Made by a program: the position numbers and the translations under genes. A stretch of DNA of 64,000 nt, from positions 12,883-76,882 of the forward strand of contig DATMSM010000068.1 of assembly GCA_035565355.1 (NCBI GenBank), given 5' to 3'. The notes beneath the pieces were generated by a model. That model was not told where the DNA came from and ran no database searches. It saw only the letters and a program-made list of their open reading frames with translations. This stretch comes from Ga0074130 sp035565355 (lineage in GTDB: Bacteria; Pseudomonadota; Gammaproteobacteria; Burkholderiales; Rhodocyclaceae). Numbering within the stretch: the first letter of the stretch is position 1; each line of letters opens with the position of its first letter. Shown in pieces: positions 26,851 through 34,832 of this stretch.

Positions 26851-28326
26851 ATGGCCACTAAGCGTGCAGCACCCGGCAAGGCAGGCAGCAAGACCGCAGC
26901 AAACACTCGACTCTTCGTCCTCGACACCAACGTGCTTATGCACGACCCCCTGTCGATCTATCGTTTCGAGGAGCACGACATCTACGTGCCCATCATGACG
27001 CTGGAGGAACTCGACAACAACAAGAAGGGCACCACCGAAGTTGCACGCAATGCGCGCCAGGCCAGCCGCATGCTTGATGACATCGTCTCCGGCAGCGAAC
27101 ATGACATCGCGGCGGGTATTGCACTGGCCGCTCCTTCGCGCGATCTGGCCAGCGGCTGCCTGTTCCTGCAGAGCGAAGCGATCGAGAGCAAGCTACCCGC
27201 CTCCCTGCCGACCGCCAAGGGTGATAACCAGATCCTCGCGGTCGTCATGTTCCTGTCGCAGAAGTTTCCCAAGCGCGAAGTCATCCTGGTGTCCAAGGAC
27301 ATCAATATGCGCATCAAGGCTCGCACCCTGGGCCTGCTCGCGCAAGACTACTTCAACGACAAGGTCCTCGAAGACACCGACCTGCTCTACACCGGCTCAC
27401 TCGAACTCCCAGCCGACTTCTGGGAAAAGCACGCCAAGGGCATGGAATCGTGGAAGGAGGAAGGCCGCAACCTCTACCGCGTCACCGGTCCGCTGATTCC
27501 TGACCTGCTGGTCAATCAGTATGTGCATATGGAAAGCCCGGACCCCAACGAGCGTCCGTTCAACGCCATCGTGCAGGAAATCAAGGGCAAGACCGCAGTC
27601 CTGAAGACCCTGGTCGATTACTCGCATAGCAAGAATGCCGTCTGGGGCATCACCGCGCGCAACCGCGAACAGAATTTTGCGCTCAACCTGCTGATGGACC
27701 CGGAGATCGATTTCGTCACCCTGCTCGGCCAGGCCGGTACCGGCAAGACCCTGCTGACACTGGCGGCCAGTTTGACCCAGGTGCTGGAAACCAAGCGCTA
27801 TTCCGAAGTCATCATCACCCGCGTCACTGTGCCGGTCGGCGAAGACATCGGTTTCCTGCCGGGCACGGAGGAAGAAAAGATGACGCCGTGGATGGGGGCT
27901 CTCGAAGACAATCTCGACGTGCTCAACAAGCCCGCCGAACAAGACCCTGCGCACAGCGGCCAGAGCGGCAACTATGGCGGTGACTGGGGCCGTGCTGCGA
28001 CCATGGATCTGATCCGCAGCCGCATCAAGATCAAGTCGCTTAATTTCATGCGCGGCCGCACCTTCATCAACAAGTACCTGATCATTGACGAAGCGCAGAA
28101 TCTCACGCCCAAGCAGATGAAGACGCTGATCACGCGTGCCGGCCCCGGTACCAAGGTCGTGTGCCTGGGCAATATCGCCCAGATCGATACGCCCTACCTC
28201 ACCGAGGGCAGCTCGGGCCTCACCTATGTAGTCGACCGCTTCAAGGGCTGGCAGCATTCCGGCCATATCACTCTGCAGCGCGGTGAACGGTCGAGACTTG
28301 CCGATCACGCTGCTGAAACGCTGTAA
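26851..28326 (+). CDS. PIN domain-PhoH ATPase fusion, 491 aa
   Basis: The N-terminal PIN nuclease domain (about 20-150) starts LFVLDTNVLMHDP, with the acidic residues expected for metal binding (D25, E51 region, SKDINMR). The C-terminal PhoH helicase-like ATPase has Walker A GQAGTGKT (293-300), VTVPVGEDIGFLPG and Walker B LIIDEAQNLTP. PIN-PhoH proteins are RNA helicase/nucleases; the specific RNA target is unknown. A strong terminator follows. Confidence 0.93.
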   Translation: MATKRAAPGKAGSKTAANTRLFVLDTNVLMHDPLSIYRFEEHDIYVPIMTLEELDNNKKGTTEVARNARQASRMLDDIVSGSEHDIAAGIALAAPSRDLASGCLFLQSEAIESKLPASLPTAKGDNQILAVVMFLSQKFPKREVILVSKDINMRIKARTLGLLAQDYFNDKVLEDTDLLYTGSLELPADFWEKHAKGMESWKEEGRNLYRVTGPLIPDLLVNQYVHMESPDPNERPFNAIVQEIKGKTAVLKTLVDYSHSKNAVWGITARNREQNFALNLLMDPEIDFVTLLGQAGTGKTLLTLAASLTQVLETKRYSEVIITRVTVPVGEDIGFLPGTEEEKMTPWMGALEDNLDVLNKPAEQDPAHSGQSGNYGGDWGRAATMDLIRSRIKIKSLNFMRGRTFINKYLIIDEAQNLTPKQMKTLITRAGPGTKVVCLGNIAQIDTPYLTEGSSGLTYVVDRFKGWQHSGHITLQRGERSRLADHAAETL

Positions 28327-28328
28327 AC

Positions 28329-28354
28329 AACGCCCGGCTCAAGCCGGGCGTTTT
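28329..28354 (+). terminator. Terminator after PIN-PhoH gene
   Basis: Perfect arms cgcccggct and agccgggcg are followed by tttt directly after the stop codon. Confidence 0.92.
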
Positions 28355-28487
28355 ACTTTAGGGCCATTCGGAGAACCGGCAGCGTAGCCTCGTCGCCAGG
28401 CGGCGAAGCTAGGTAAGCGCCAGGCGAGGCGCTGGCCGCATCAAGCCACGCAACGTAGTGCCCCGTAACAAACGCGCCCAGCACGCA

Positions 28488-28517
28488 AGAAAAAACCCCG
28501 CCCTCGGGGCGGGGTTT
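28488..28517 (-). terminator. Terminator after uspA
   Basis: Arms aaaccccgccc and gggcggggttt with a three-base loop; a T-run follows on the minus strand. It lies 15 bases after the uspA stop. Confidence 0.92.
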
Positions 28518-28531
28518 GGGGTGAGCCAACC

Positions 28532-29038
28532 TTACTCGTTGGCGACGAAGAGCAGCGTGAGTGCGGCGCCTATGCCGGCCGGGAGCCCGTATTTTTCAAG
28601 CTTGGACTCCTCGCCCTGGGCGATCACCTCGACCGGCACATCCGAGATTTCCATGACACGGTTGGTCAGGGAACCTTCAATCAGGCGAGTGAAGGAGTTC
28701 TTGCGCCCGGTGCCGATGACGATCTCGTTGATGCCCATGGCCTTGGCGGTTGCATGGATGACTTCGGCCTTGTCGCCCATGCCGACATGGCTCTCGAACG
28801 GCACACCGTACTGAATGAGCAGATCGCGAGCCGGCGTGAGCGTCTTTTCGGCTTCATCGTTGTGATAGGCATCGAGGTCACGCTGTGACACGAAGCGCGT
28901 GATCTCCTGCGGCAGGCGCGTACACACGTGCAGCAGATGCACTTCGAGATTCTTCTCCTCGATGTAGCGGTTGATGACATGGCGGACAGCGCCTTGGGCG
29001 TTTTCCGAACCATCAACGGGTATGAGTACCTTGAGCAT
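28532..29038 (-). CDS. Universal stress protein with hydrophobic C-terminal tail, 168 aa
   Basis: This is an UspA-fold protein. It begins MLKVLIPVDGSENAQGA and has the ATP-binding loop pattern VIGTGRKNSFTRLIEGSLTNRVM. A C-terminal stretch of about 20 mostly hydrophobic residues (GLPAGIGAALTLLFVANE) is not part of the standard fold and is shared with the UspA half of the TerC fusion at 29561. The two are paralogues of exactly equal length. AGGAGG precedes the ATG. The long leader contains a yybP-ykoY riboswitch, so expression is probably Mn(II)-dependent. Confidence 0.9.
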   Translation of the reverse strand: MLKVLIPVDGSENAQGAVRHVINRYIEEKNLEVHLLHVCTRLPQEITRFVSQRDLDAYHNDEAEKTLTPARDLLIQYGVPFESHVGMGDKAEVIHATAKAMGINEIVIGTGRKNSFTRLIEGSLTNRVMEISDVPVEVIAQGEESKLEKYGLPAGIGAALTLLFVANE

Positions 29039-29194
29039 GGCTTCCTCCTGAGTAGTCGTGGTAATGCCTAAAGATTCCGGTGGATTCCGGTCTTTGACTG
29101 CCTATGGCTTTGCTATTGCGGATTTCCCATATCAAGCACCTCCAAGTCAGACCATCCATCACGGCGATCGACACCAAATCCGTCTTTCGCCATC

Positions 29195-29318
29195 TCCTGG
29201 TCTCGCTTGTGTCCTCGCTGGTAGGCTGAAGGCCACCGGTGCCACCGGGGGAAATGCCCCGTGTTGTCGATAGCACCATCCGTAGCAGAAAGCACCACAG
29301 AAGCTACTCCCCTGCTCT
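29195..29318 (-). promoter_or_regulatory. yybP-ykoY (Mn2+) riboswitch before uspA
   Basis: On the minus strand the leader begins ggggaguagcuucug at 29312. It contains the internal aucgacaacacgggg and ends acaagcgagacca at 29198. The opening GGGGAGUAGC and closing GCGAGACC are the hallmark ends of this Mn(II)-sensing class. A -10-like tatagt lies about 80 bases upstream (29391-29396). The uspA ATG is about 160 bases downstream. Confidence 0.85.
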
Positions 29319-29560
29319 ACTTGCCGCCGCAGCGCGTCCTTGCGGGTTTGCTCTGCTGCGGCTTGTGCAATCCATCGACTGCACAAACCCACTATAGTCC
29401 ATGAATAAAATTTTGCGATATAAACATTAATAATATTTTGCATCGTGAAATATGTCATTTGATTACTTTTCGGCATGGTATGCATCACGCGCTGCTCCGG
29501 AATGAATGAGCGTACCCGCCACAGGACGGCAGGCACGCTCTGACAAGCTTGGGCTAGCCT

Positions 29561-30817
29561 TTACTGCGCACTGACCAGCAACAAGGCGAATAGCGCGCCA
29601 ACACTGGCTGGCAGGCCGAACTTCTCAATCCGGGATATCTCGTTGCCCGGAATCACATCGACCGGCACCGCAGATGCTTCGATGATGCGGTTGGTCACCG
29701 AGTCCTCGATGATCCGAGTCAGCGAACTGGGGCGGGCCGTGCCTATCACGATCTCATCGACATGCAGTCGTTGCGCAATGCGGTGCACGATCTCCGCCCT
29801 GTCGCCCAGCTCCGCATGCACGGCGTATGGCACCGCAAAGCGATCCAGTACGTCCTGCACCGGCTCCAGCGCCTTCTTCGCCTCGGCACGGTGATAGCTC
29901 TCACGCTCGCCGTGCTTGAGAAAGCGGGCGACATACTGGGACAGCGGCGTAGAGACATGGAGCAGGTGCACCTCAAGCCCGCCCTCGCTGACGTGGCGAT
30001 TGATGAGGTACTCCACCGCCTGCAGCGAGTTGCCTGTCGCATCCACCGGAATCAATACCTTGTGCATGTTGCGACCTCCTTTGTTGACAGCCCGACGTTC
30101 ATTGCGGCTGCTTGCCATATGCACCACATGACTGGTCACGTTGGCGCGGGCCTCGGCAACGGTTGCCAGATAGCCGCCCCCGAGGACGCCACCGACGATG
30201 GCGATGTGCAACAAGGTGGACAGCCAGGGGTTTTGCTCCATAAAGGGCTTGAGCACAGGCTCATGCGTGATCATGGTGGCCGCCGTCCAGGCCAGGATGG
30301 CACCGCCAAAGTAAATGATGGAGGGATAGCGCTCAATGAACTTGAGTATGAGCTGGCTGCCGCCGATCATGATGGGCACGCTGATCAGAAGCCCGATCAC
30401 CACCAGCAGGAAGCTGCCATGTGCGGCGCCGGCCACCGCCAGGACATTGTCCAGGCCCATGACGGCATCGGCAATGACGATGGTCTTCATCGCCCCCCAG
30501 AAACTGGTGGCGGCAGACACCTCCTTTTCGCCGTCGTCGTGCTCCGCCAGTAGCTTGTAGGCGATCCAGACCAGTGCCAGGCCACCCAGCAGCATCAGGC
30601 CAGGGATCTTGAGCAGCCAGACCACGATCAGAGTCATGACGGTACGCACCACAATGGCACCGGCCGTGCCCCACACCACAGCCCGGGTACGCAACCGAGG
30701 TGGCAGATTGCGCGCTGCCAGCGCGATCACGATGGCATTGTCGCCGGCCAGCACCAGGTCGATCATGATGATGGCCAGCAGGGCGGACAAGAACCCCGTA
30801 GTCAGTATCTCTTCCAT
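29561..30817 (-). CDS. TerC-UspA fusion protein, 418 aa, with internal start for UspA
   Basis: Residues 1-230 are a TerC membrane domain with LAGDNAIVIALAARNLP and ADAVMGLDNVLAVAGAAHG, expected to act in Mn(II) export. After a short linker, residues 251-418 are a complete UspA domain with VIGTARPSSLTRIIEDS and a hydrophobic tail, paralogous to the gene at 28532. The ATG at 30817 has GGAGGAG six bases upstream. Met251 (30067) has a perfect AAGGAGGT six bases upstream, so free UspA can also be made. A yybP-ykoY riboswitch lies in the leader. Confidence 0.9.
   Translation of the reverse strand: MEEILTTGFLSALLAIIMIDLVLAGDNAIVIALAARNLPPRLRTRAVVWGTAGAIVVRTVMTLIVVWLLKIPGLMLLGGLALVWIAYKLLAEHDDGEKEVSAATSFWGAMKTIVIADAVMGLDNVLAVAGAAHGSFLLVVIGLLISVPIMIGGSQLILKFIERYPSIIYFGGAILAWTAATMITHEPVLKPFMEQNPWLSTLLHIAIVGGVLGGGYLATVAEARANVTSHVVHMASSRNERRAVNKGGRNMHKVLIPVDATGNSLQAVEYLINRHVSEGGLEVHLLHVSTPLSQYVARFLKHGERESYHRAEAKKALEPVQDVLDRFAVPYAVHAELGDRAEIVHRIAQRLHVDEIVIGTARPSSLTRIIEDSVTNRIIEASAVPVDVIPGNEISRIEKFGLPASVGALFALLLVSAQ
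30074..30081 (-). promoter_or_regulatory. Internal Shine-Dalgarno inside the TerC-UspA gene
   Basis: The sequence aaggaggt on the minus strand stands six bases before the in-frame ATG at 30067. It lies in the linker between the two domains, and the product from that ATG would be 168 residues, the same length as the stand-alone UspA. Confidence 0.85.
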
Positions 30818-30859
30818 GACAAGCTCCTCCAAGTCGTTCGCGCCGGTCGATTGACTGAC

Positions 30860-30978
30860 GCCGCTTGGTCTCGCTTGTGCCGACGCTTCGGCACCGATGT
30901 CACCGGGGCAATCCTGTCAGCCCGGGCTGTCGATGACATCACCGCATCCTGCTATTGCGGCAGCTACTCCCCATCCAC
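30860..30978 (-). promoter_or_regulatory. yybP-ykoY (Mn2+) riboswitch before terC-uspA
   Basis: On the minus strand it reads ggggaguagcugccgc from 30972, then ucaucgacagcccgggc in the middle, and ends cacaagcgagaccaagcgg at about 30862. Both invariant ends are intact. TerC genes are a standard target of this class, which supports the call. Confidence 0.92.
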
Positions 30979-30984
30979 AAGCTC

Positions 30985-31013
30985 ATTATTGGAAGGCGGC
31001 CGGCGTAAGTGAA
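30985..31013 (-). promoter_or_regulatory. Promoter of terC-uspA
   Basis: On the minus strand: -35 ttcact (31013-31008), a 17-base spacer, and -10 aataat (30990-30985). Transcription would begin just upstream of the riboswitch. Confidence 0.6.
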
Positions 31014-31123
31014 ATGAAGATTTGGCATGGTAGGCATTACGAAACATAGAAGCCCTGCCTACACGCATTGCGTTGTGTAATGCATGTCATCGCCACACGC
31101 CATTGGCCACTTGCCCATTCAGT

Positions 31124-31152
31124 TTGGCAATGCTGGGATTCCGTGCTTTAAT
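31124..31152 (+). promoter_or_regulatory. Promoter of the LysR gene
   Basis: -35 ttggca (31124-31129), a 17-base spacer, and -10 tttaat (31147-31152). A small hairpin (gcacatt/aatgtgc, 31161-31178) starts the transcript, then the riboswitch. Confidence 0.65.
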
Positions 31153-31185
31153 CAAGTCGTGCACATTGAAAAATGTGCCCCCTTT

Positions 31186-31325
31186 CAAAGGGGAGTAGCT
31201 TCTGCGGTGCTGCTTCATGCAACGCCGTCGCGACGCAGCCGTCAATTCAGGGTGAGGCTTCATGCATCCTCGGCAGCGTCGGCAGCAGCCTCCGTAGGGA
31301 TGCGACGCTGCAAGCGAGACCTTTG
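31186..31325 (+). promoter_or_regulatory. yybP-ykoY (Mn2+) riboswitch before a LysR regulator gene
   Basis: The element opens caaaggggaguagc at 31186, contains ccgucaauucaggg, and closes gcaagcgagaccuuug at 31325. The outer caaagg and ccuuug pair as P1, which the other two copies do only partly. The LysR ATG is 100 bases downstream, leaving room for an expression platform; no obvious terminator is seen there, so control may be at translation. Confidence 0.9.
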
Positions 31326-31426
31326 CCTGCCGGGCAAAGTCTTTCCGCACCTTGCCTGTCGGGAACAGGTCGCCTTGGCGCCTCCGGCTGCCAGGCGTGG
31401 ACAAGGCTCGCGACGAAAGGCAGATC

Positions 31427-32377
31427 ATGACCCAGCAGAAATTCCGGCGCTACCTCAAACACGGCATGCTCCCGCAACTCAGCGTGTTCGAGGCGGTGGC
31501 CCGACACGGCAACTACACCAAGGCCGGCGAAGAGCTCTTCATGGCCCAGCCCACCGTGTCGGTACAGATGAAGAAGCTCACCGAGACCGTCGGCACGCCG
31601 CTGGTCGAGCAGATCGGCAAACGCATCTACCTCACCGAAGCCGGCAAGATGCTCTATGCCGCCTGCCAGGAGGTGTTCGGCACCCTGCGCACGCTGGACA
31701 GCAAACTCGCCAATCTCGGCGGGCTGTCAGCAGGACGCTTGCAGCTTGCGGTCAGCACCACCGCGCGCCACTTCGCGCCGCGCATGCTGGCCGACTTCGC
31801 CCGGCACCACCCGGGCATCCTGCTGAGCCTGCAAATTCACAACCGGCACGGTCTGCTTGAACGCATGGCGGAAAATCTCGACGATCTCTATATCTTCGAC
31901 AACCCGCCCACGGCGGAAGAGCAGGCAGTCGTCACCCAGCGCATTCTGCCCAACCCCATGGTTGCGCTGGCCGCCCCCGGGCATCGCTGGGCGAAGCGCC
32001 GGCAGATTCCCTTCGAGGAGTTCGCCAGCGAGCCTTTCCTGATGCGCGAACCCGGATCGGGCACGCGTATGGTGGCGGAGCAACTGTTCGCGGAGCGCGG
32101 CCTGATGCCCGATGTGCGCATGGAACTCGGCAGCAACGAAGCCATACGCGAGGGCATTGCCAGTGGTCTGGGCGTTTCCATCCTGTCGCGCTACACCCTG
32201 GGCCAAGAGCTGCCCGCCGCGCAATTGCTCATGCTCGACGTTGTCGGCCTGCCGGTCGAGCGCCACTGGGTATTCGCCTACCCCATCGGCAAGCAGCTGC
32301 CGGCCAGTGCGGAAAATTTCATGAACTTCACGCGCCGCGAAAGCAAGGAGATCGCGCTGAACTATCTGGCACACTAA
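31427..32377 (+). CDS. LysR-type transcription regulator, CbbR-like, 316 aa
   Basis: The N-terminal winged helix (about 14-75) contains LSVFEAVARHGNYTKAGEEL and the recognition segment MAQPTVSVQMKKL. The effector domain follows with HHPGILLSLQIHNRHGLLE and PFLMREPGSGTRM, resembling CbbR-class regulators. The ATG at 31427 follows aaagg by six bases. It diverges from terC-uspA, the usual arrangement for a LysR regulator and its target, and is itself preceded by a Mn riboswitch. The natural co-inducer is unknown. Confidence 0.9.
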   Translation: MTQQKFRRYLKHGMLPQLSVFEAVARHGNYTKAGEELFMAQPTVSVQMKKLTETVGTPLVEQIGKRIYLTEAGKMLYAACQEVFGTLRTLDSKLANLGGLSAGRLQLAVSTTARHFAPRMLADFARHHPGILLSLQIHNRHGLLERMAENLDDLYIFDNPPTAEEQAVVTQRILPNPMVALAAPGHRWAKRRQIPFEEFASEPFLMREPGSGTRMVAEQLFAERGLMPDVRMELGSNEAIREGIASGLGVSILSRYTLGQELPAAQLLMLDVVGLPVERHWVFAYPIGKQLPASAENFMNFTRRESKEIALNYLAH

Positions 32378-32383
32378 CCTTCC

Positions 32384-32732
32384 CCCTTCCCCCCTCCCCC
32401 TTCCCGAGGAAGGGGGAGATTGTGGTTCGCGGCTACGCCGCTCCCAAATATTGGGCAGCTCCGTAGTGTCTGTTTGTGCCGGTGTTCGCTCCGCGAACAG
32501 GCCGCTTTTGCTTGGGGCGGCCCGGTGAAAAAGCTGCTCAGATGTTTTTCTCCGTAGCTACGAAGAAACAAACCACGCAGCTTCGCCGCCGGGCCGTCCC
32601 AAGGCGAAGCGACACGCGCCGGAGGCGTAAACCGCGTTGCCCATTGTGCGGAGCTTCCCTTGATTTGGGAGCCATGCGCAGCATGGCAAACCGCAGTCAC
32701 CCCCTTCCTTGGGGAAGGGGACCGGGGGGATA
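32384..32732. repeat. 350-bp imperfect palindrome with hairpin ends
   Basis: The region between the LysR gene and dnaB is symmetrical about cgtagctacg (32553-32562). Outer arms: ggaagggggagattgtggtt...gctcccaaat (32408-32449) against atttgggagcc...cccccttcc (32663-32708). Inner arms: ggggcggcccgg against ccgggccgtccc. Each end also has its own small hairpin: ccccctt.cc/ggaaggggg at 32396-32416 and ccccttcc/ggaagggg at 32701-32720. No coding sequence is supported. Confidence 0.8.
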
Positions 32733-32734
32733 GG

Positions 32735-34171
32735 CTAGTAGTCCCCGCCTCCGGGGACATAATTGCTGCTGCCCGGGGCGAAGTTGACGAACTTGGTGTA
32801 TTCACCGAGGAAGGTCAGCATCACCGGGCCAGTCGGGCCGTTACGGTGCTTGCCGACGATGGCTTCGGCCATGCCCTTGTTCTCGGGCTTGTCCTTGTTG
32901 TAGTACTCGTCGCGGTACATCATGATGATGATGTCGGCATCCTGCTCAATGGCGCCAGACTCGCGCAAGTCGCTCATCAACGGACGCTTGTCGTTGCGCT
33001 CTTCCACCTTGCGTGACAGCTGCGATAGCGCAATCACCGGCACCTGCAATTCCTTGGCCAGGGACTTGATCGAGCGGGAGATTTCGGAGATCTCCGTGGC
33101 GCGGTTCTCGTTCTCGCGCGCCGAGGTCATCAGTTGCAGGTAATCGATCACGATCAGGCCCAGCTTGCCGTACTGGCGATGCAGGCGGCGCGCGCGCGCT
33201 CTCAAGTCATTTGAGTTAATCGCGCCGGTATCGTCAATGTGAATATTGGCCTCATGCAGCTTGCCGAGCGCCATAGTCATCTTGTCCCAGTCATCATCGG
33301 TCAGGCGCGCATTACGCAGCTTGGTCTGGTCAATGCGGCCGACCGAGGACAACAGACGCATGGCCAGCTGCGGGCCCGACATTTCCAGACTGAAAATGGC
33401 GACCGGCAGCTTCATTTCGACGCCGACATGCTCGGCAATATTCAGCGCAAATGCGGTCTTGCCCATGGACGGACGACCGGCAACGACGATCATGTCGCCC
33501 GGCTGCAGGCCCGAGGTCATCTTGTCCAGGTCGGTGAAACCGGACGGTGTGCCGGTAATGTCGCTGCTGTCGCGGCCGTAGAGTTCCTCGATCTTCTCGA
33601 CCACCTGGGCCATCAGCGGCTGAATGGCGACAAAACCGGCGGTGGAGCGCGCGCCGGCCTCGGCGATTTCCAACACCTTGACCTCGGCCTCATCGAGGAT
33701 CTGCTTGACGTCGCGACCGGCCGGATTCAACGCCGAGGCAGCGATCTCGTCGCCGGCGGTGACCAGTTTCCTGAGCACGGCGCGCTCACGCACGATTTCG
33801 GCGTAACGGCGAATATTCGCCGCCGACGGCGTGTTGTTGGCAATCTCGGCCAAGTAGGCCATGCCACCGGTCTGCTCGACCTCGTTGGCATTGGCGATGG
33901 ACTCGGAAACGGTCAGCACGTCGGCCGGACGGCCGACCTCGATCAGGCGCGAGATATGGCGGAAGATGCGACGATGGTCGTCGCGATAGAAGTCGCCCTC
34001 ACCCACCACATCGCCGATGCGGTCCCAGGCAGTGTTGTCGAGCAGCAAGCCGCCGATCAGCGACTGTTCGGCCTCGATGGAGTGCGGCGGCAGTTTGAGC
34101 GTGGCCAGCTGAGCGTCGCTGGTGTAATTCTGGGATGGGGTGTTGTTCGAGAATGCACGCGCGTGTGCCAT
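32735..34171 (-). CDS. dnaB: Replicative DNA helicase, 478 aa
   Basis: This is the hexameric fork helicase. The N-terminal domain begins LPPHSIEAEQSLIGGLLLD, a linker follows, and a RecA-like motor domain has Walker A VAGRPSMGKTAFALNIA, SLEMSGPQLAMRLLSS and Walker B LGLIVIDYLQLM. The DNA-binding loops and arginine finger region (MYRDEYYN, MLTFLGEYTKF) complete it. In related genomes it follows rplI directly; here a formate/molybdate block intervenes. Confidence 0.97.
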   Translation of the reverse strand: MAHARAFSNNTPSQNYTSDAQLATLKLPPHSIEAEQSLIGGLLLDNTAWDRIGDVVGEGDFYRDDHRRIFRHISRLIEVGRPADVLTVSESIANANEVEQTGGMAYLAEIANNTPSAANIRRYAEIVRERAVLRKLVTAGDEIAASALNPAGRDVKQILDEAEVKVLEIAEAGARSTAGFVAIQPLMAQVVEKIEELYGRDSSDITGTPSGFTDLDKMTSGLQPGDMIVVAGRPSMGKTAFALNIAEHVGVEMKLPVAIFSLEMSGPQLAMRLLSSVGRIDQTKLRNARLTDDDWDKMTMALGKLHEANIHIDDTGAINSNDLRARARRLHRQYGKLGLIVIDYLQLMTSARENENRATEISEISRSIKSLAKELQVPVIALSQLSRKVEERNDKRPLMSDLRESGAIEQDADIIIMMYRDEYYNKDKPENKGMAEAIVGKHRNGPTGPVMLTFLGEYTKFVNFAPGSSNYVPGGGDY

Positions 34172-34214
34172 GGCCTACCTCCAATACGATCAGGCGCAGT
34201 GTACTCGCATCATG

Positions 34215-34336
34215 CGCAAGCAGCTGTGAGTAACATCGGGGATAAGCTGTGGGTATTCGTGTATAAGCTGTGCACACAAGGCCTGCCGGACCGATGTTGT
34301 GTACAAGTTGTGTACAAGCTGTGGGCGGCTTGTGGA
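34215..34336. repeat. Iteron-like short repeats upstream of dnaB
   Basis: A short motif recurs in one orientation: cagctgtg (34221), ataagctgtg (34242), ataagctgtg (34263), acaagttgtg (34303), acaagctgtg (34314), and an inverted-like cttgtgga at 34329. The units resemble parts of DnaA boxes (ttatccaca) but none is a full match. Confidence 0.65.
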
Positions 34337-34340
34337 AAAG

Positions 34341-34664
34341 CTACTGCAACGGGGTCTCGTCGTCCTTGAGCAGACCGCCGGCCACCACGCCCAATACGCC
34401 GACGAAGGTCTTAGCACCATCGCGCAGAAAGACGGCGCCGGCCGCACCCGGACTGCCGTCGGCCAGCATGGCGCGCAGATCCACTAGCGGTTCCTCGCCA
34501 TACTTGCTCGCATAGTGAGCCGCCTGCATGGCGAGGATGCGCGCGGTCTTGACCAGGGCCTCCTTGCTGCTCATCGCCACCATGTCCTCGGACAAGGCCA
34601 GATAGCGTTGGAACTCCAGAAACACAAGCTCGCTCGGATCGGGCGTATTGGCAGTAGTCGGCAT
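34341..34664 (-). CDS. Hypothetical protein, 107 aa
   Basis: No family is recognised. The first 75 residues are predicted helical and polar (SELVFLEFQRYLALSEDMVAM), and the C-terminal part is glycine-rich and hydrophobic (FVGVLGVVAGGLL). That could be one membrane-associated segment. The ATG at 34664 follows AAGGTG; the in-frame upstream starts would only extend into the promoter area of the divergent fdsD. It lies between fdsD and the repeats before dnaB. Confidence 0.65.
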   Translation of the reverse strand: MPTTANTPDPSELVFLEFQRYLALSEDMVAMSSKEALVKTARILAMQAAHYASKYGEEPLVDLRAMLADGSPGAAGAVFLRDGAKTFVGVLGVVAGGLLKDDETPLQ

Positions 34665-34832
34665 GGCGGCACCTTGAGGCAGAAGGGATTTTTCCGGAAC
34701 TGACGATACCGATCCCGCACTGTCATGCTGATTGCATGTTTGGATTGTTTGATAACTCAAACGCATCAAGCATCTGCCTTGTCCGGCTATATAGTCTTAT
34801 CCGTCCCCAGCCCCAACAGAACGGATACGACC

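Noticed and set aside
28358..28487. GC-rich sequence with gcgccaggcg-type repeats between phoH and uspA
   Set aside because: The repeats are short and partly symmetrical; they could not be assigned to a known repeat or to a CRISPR.
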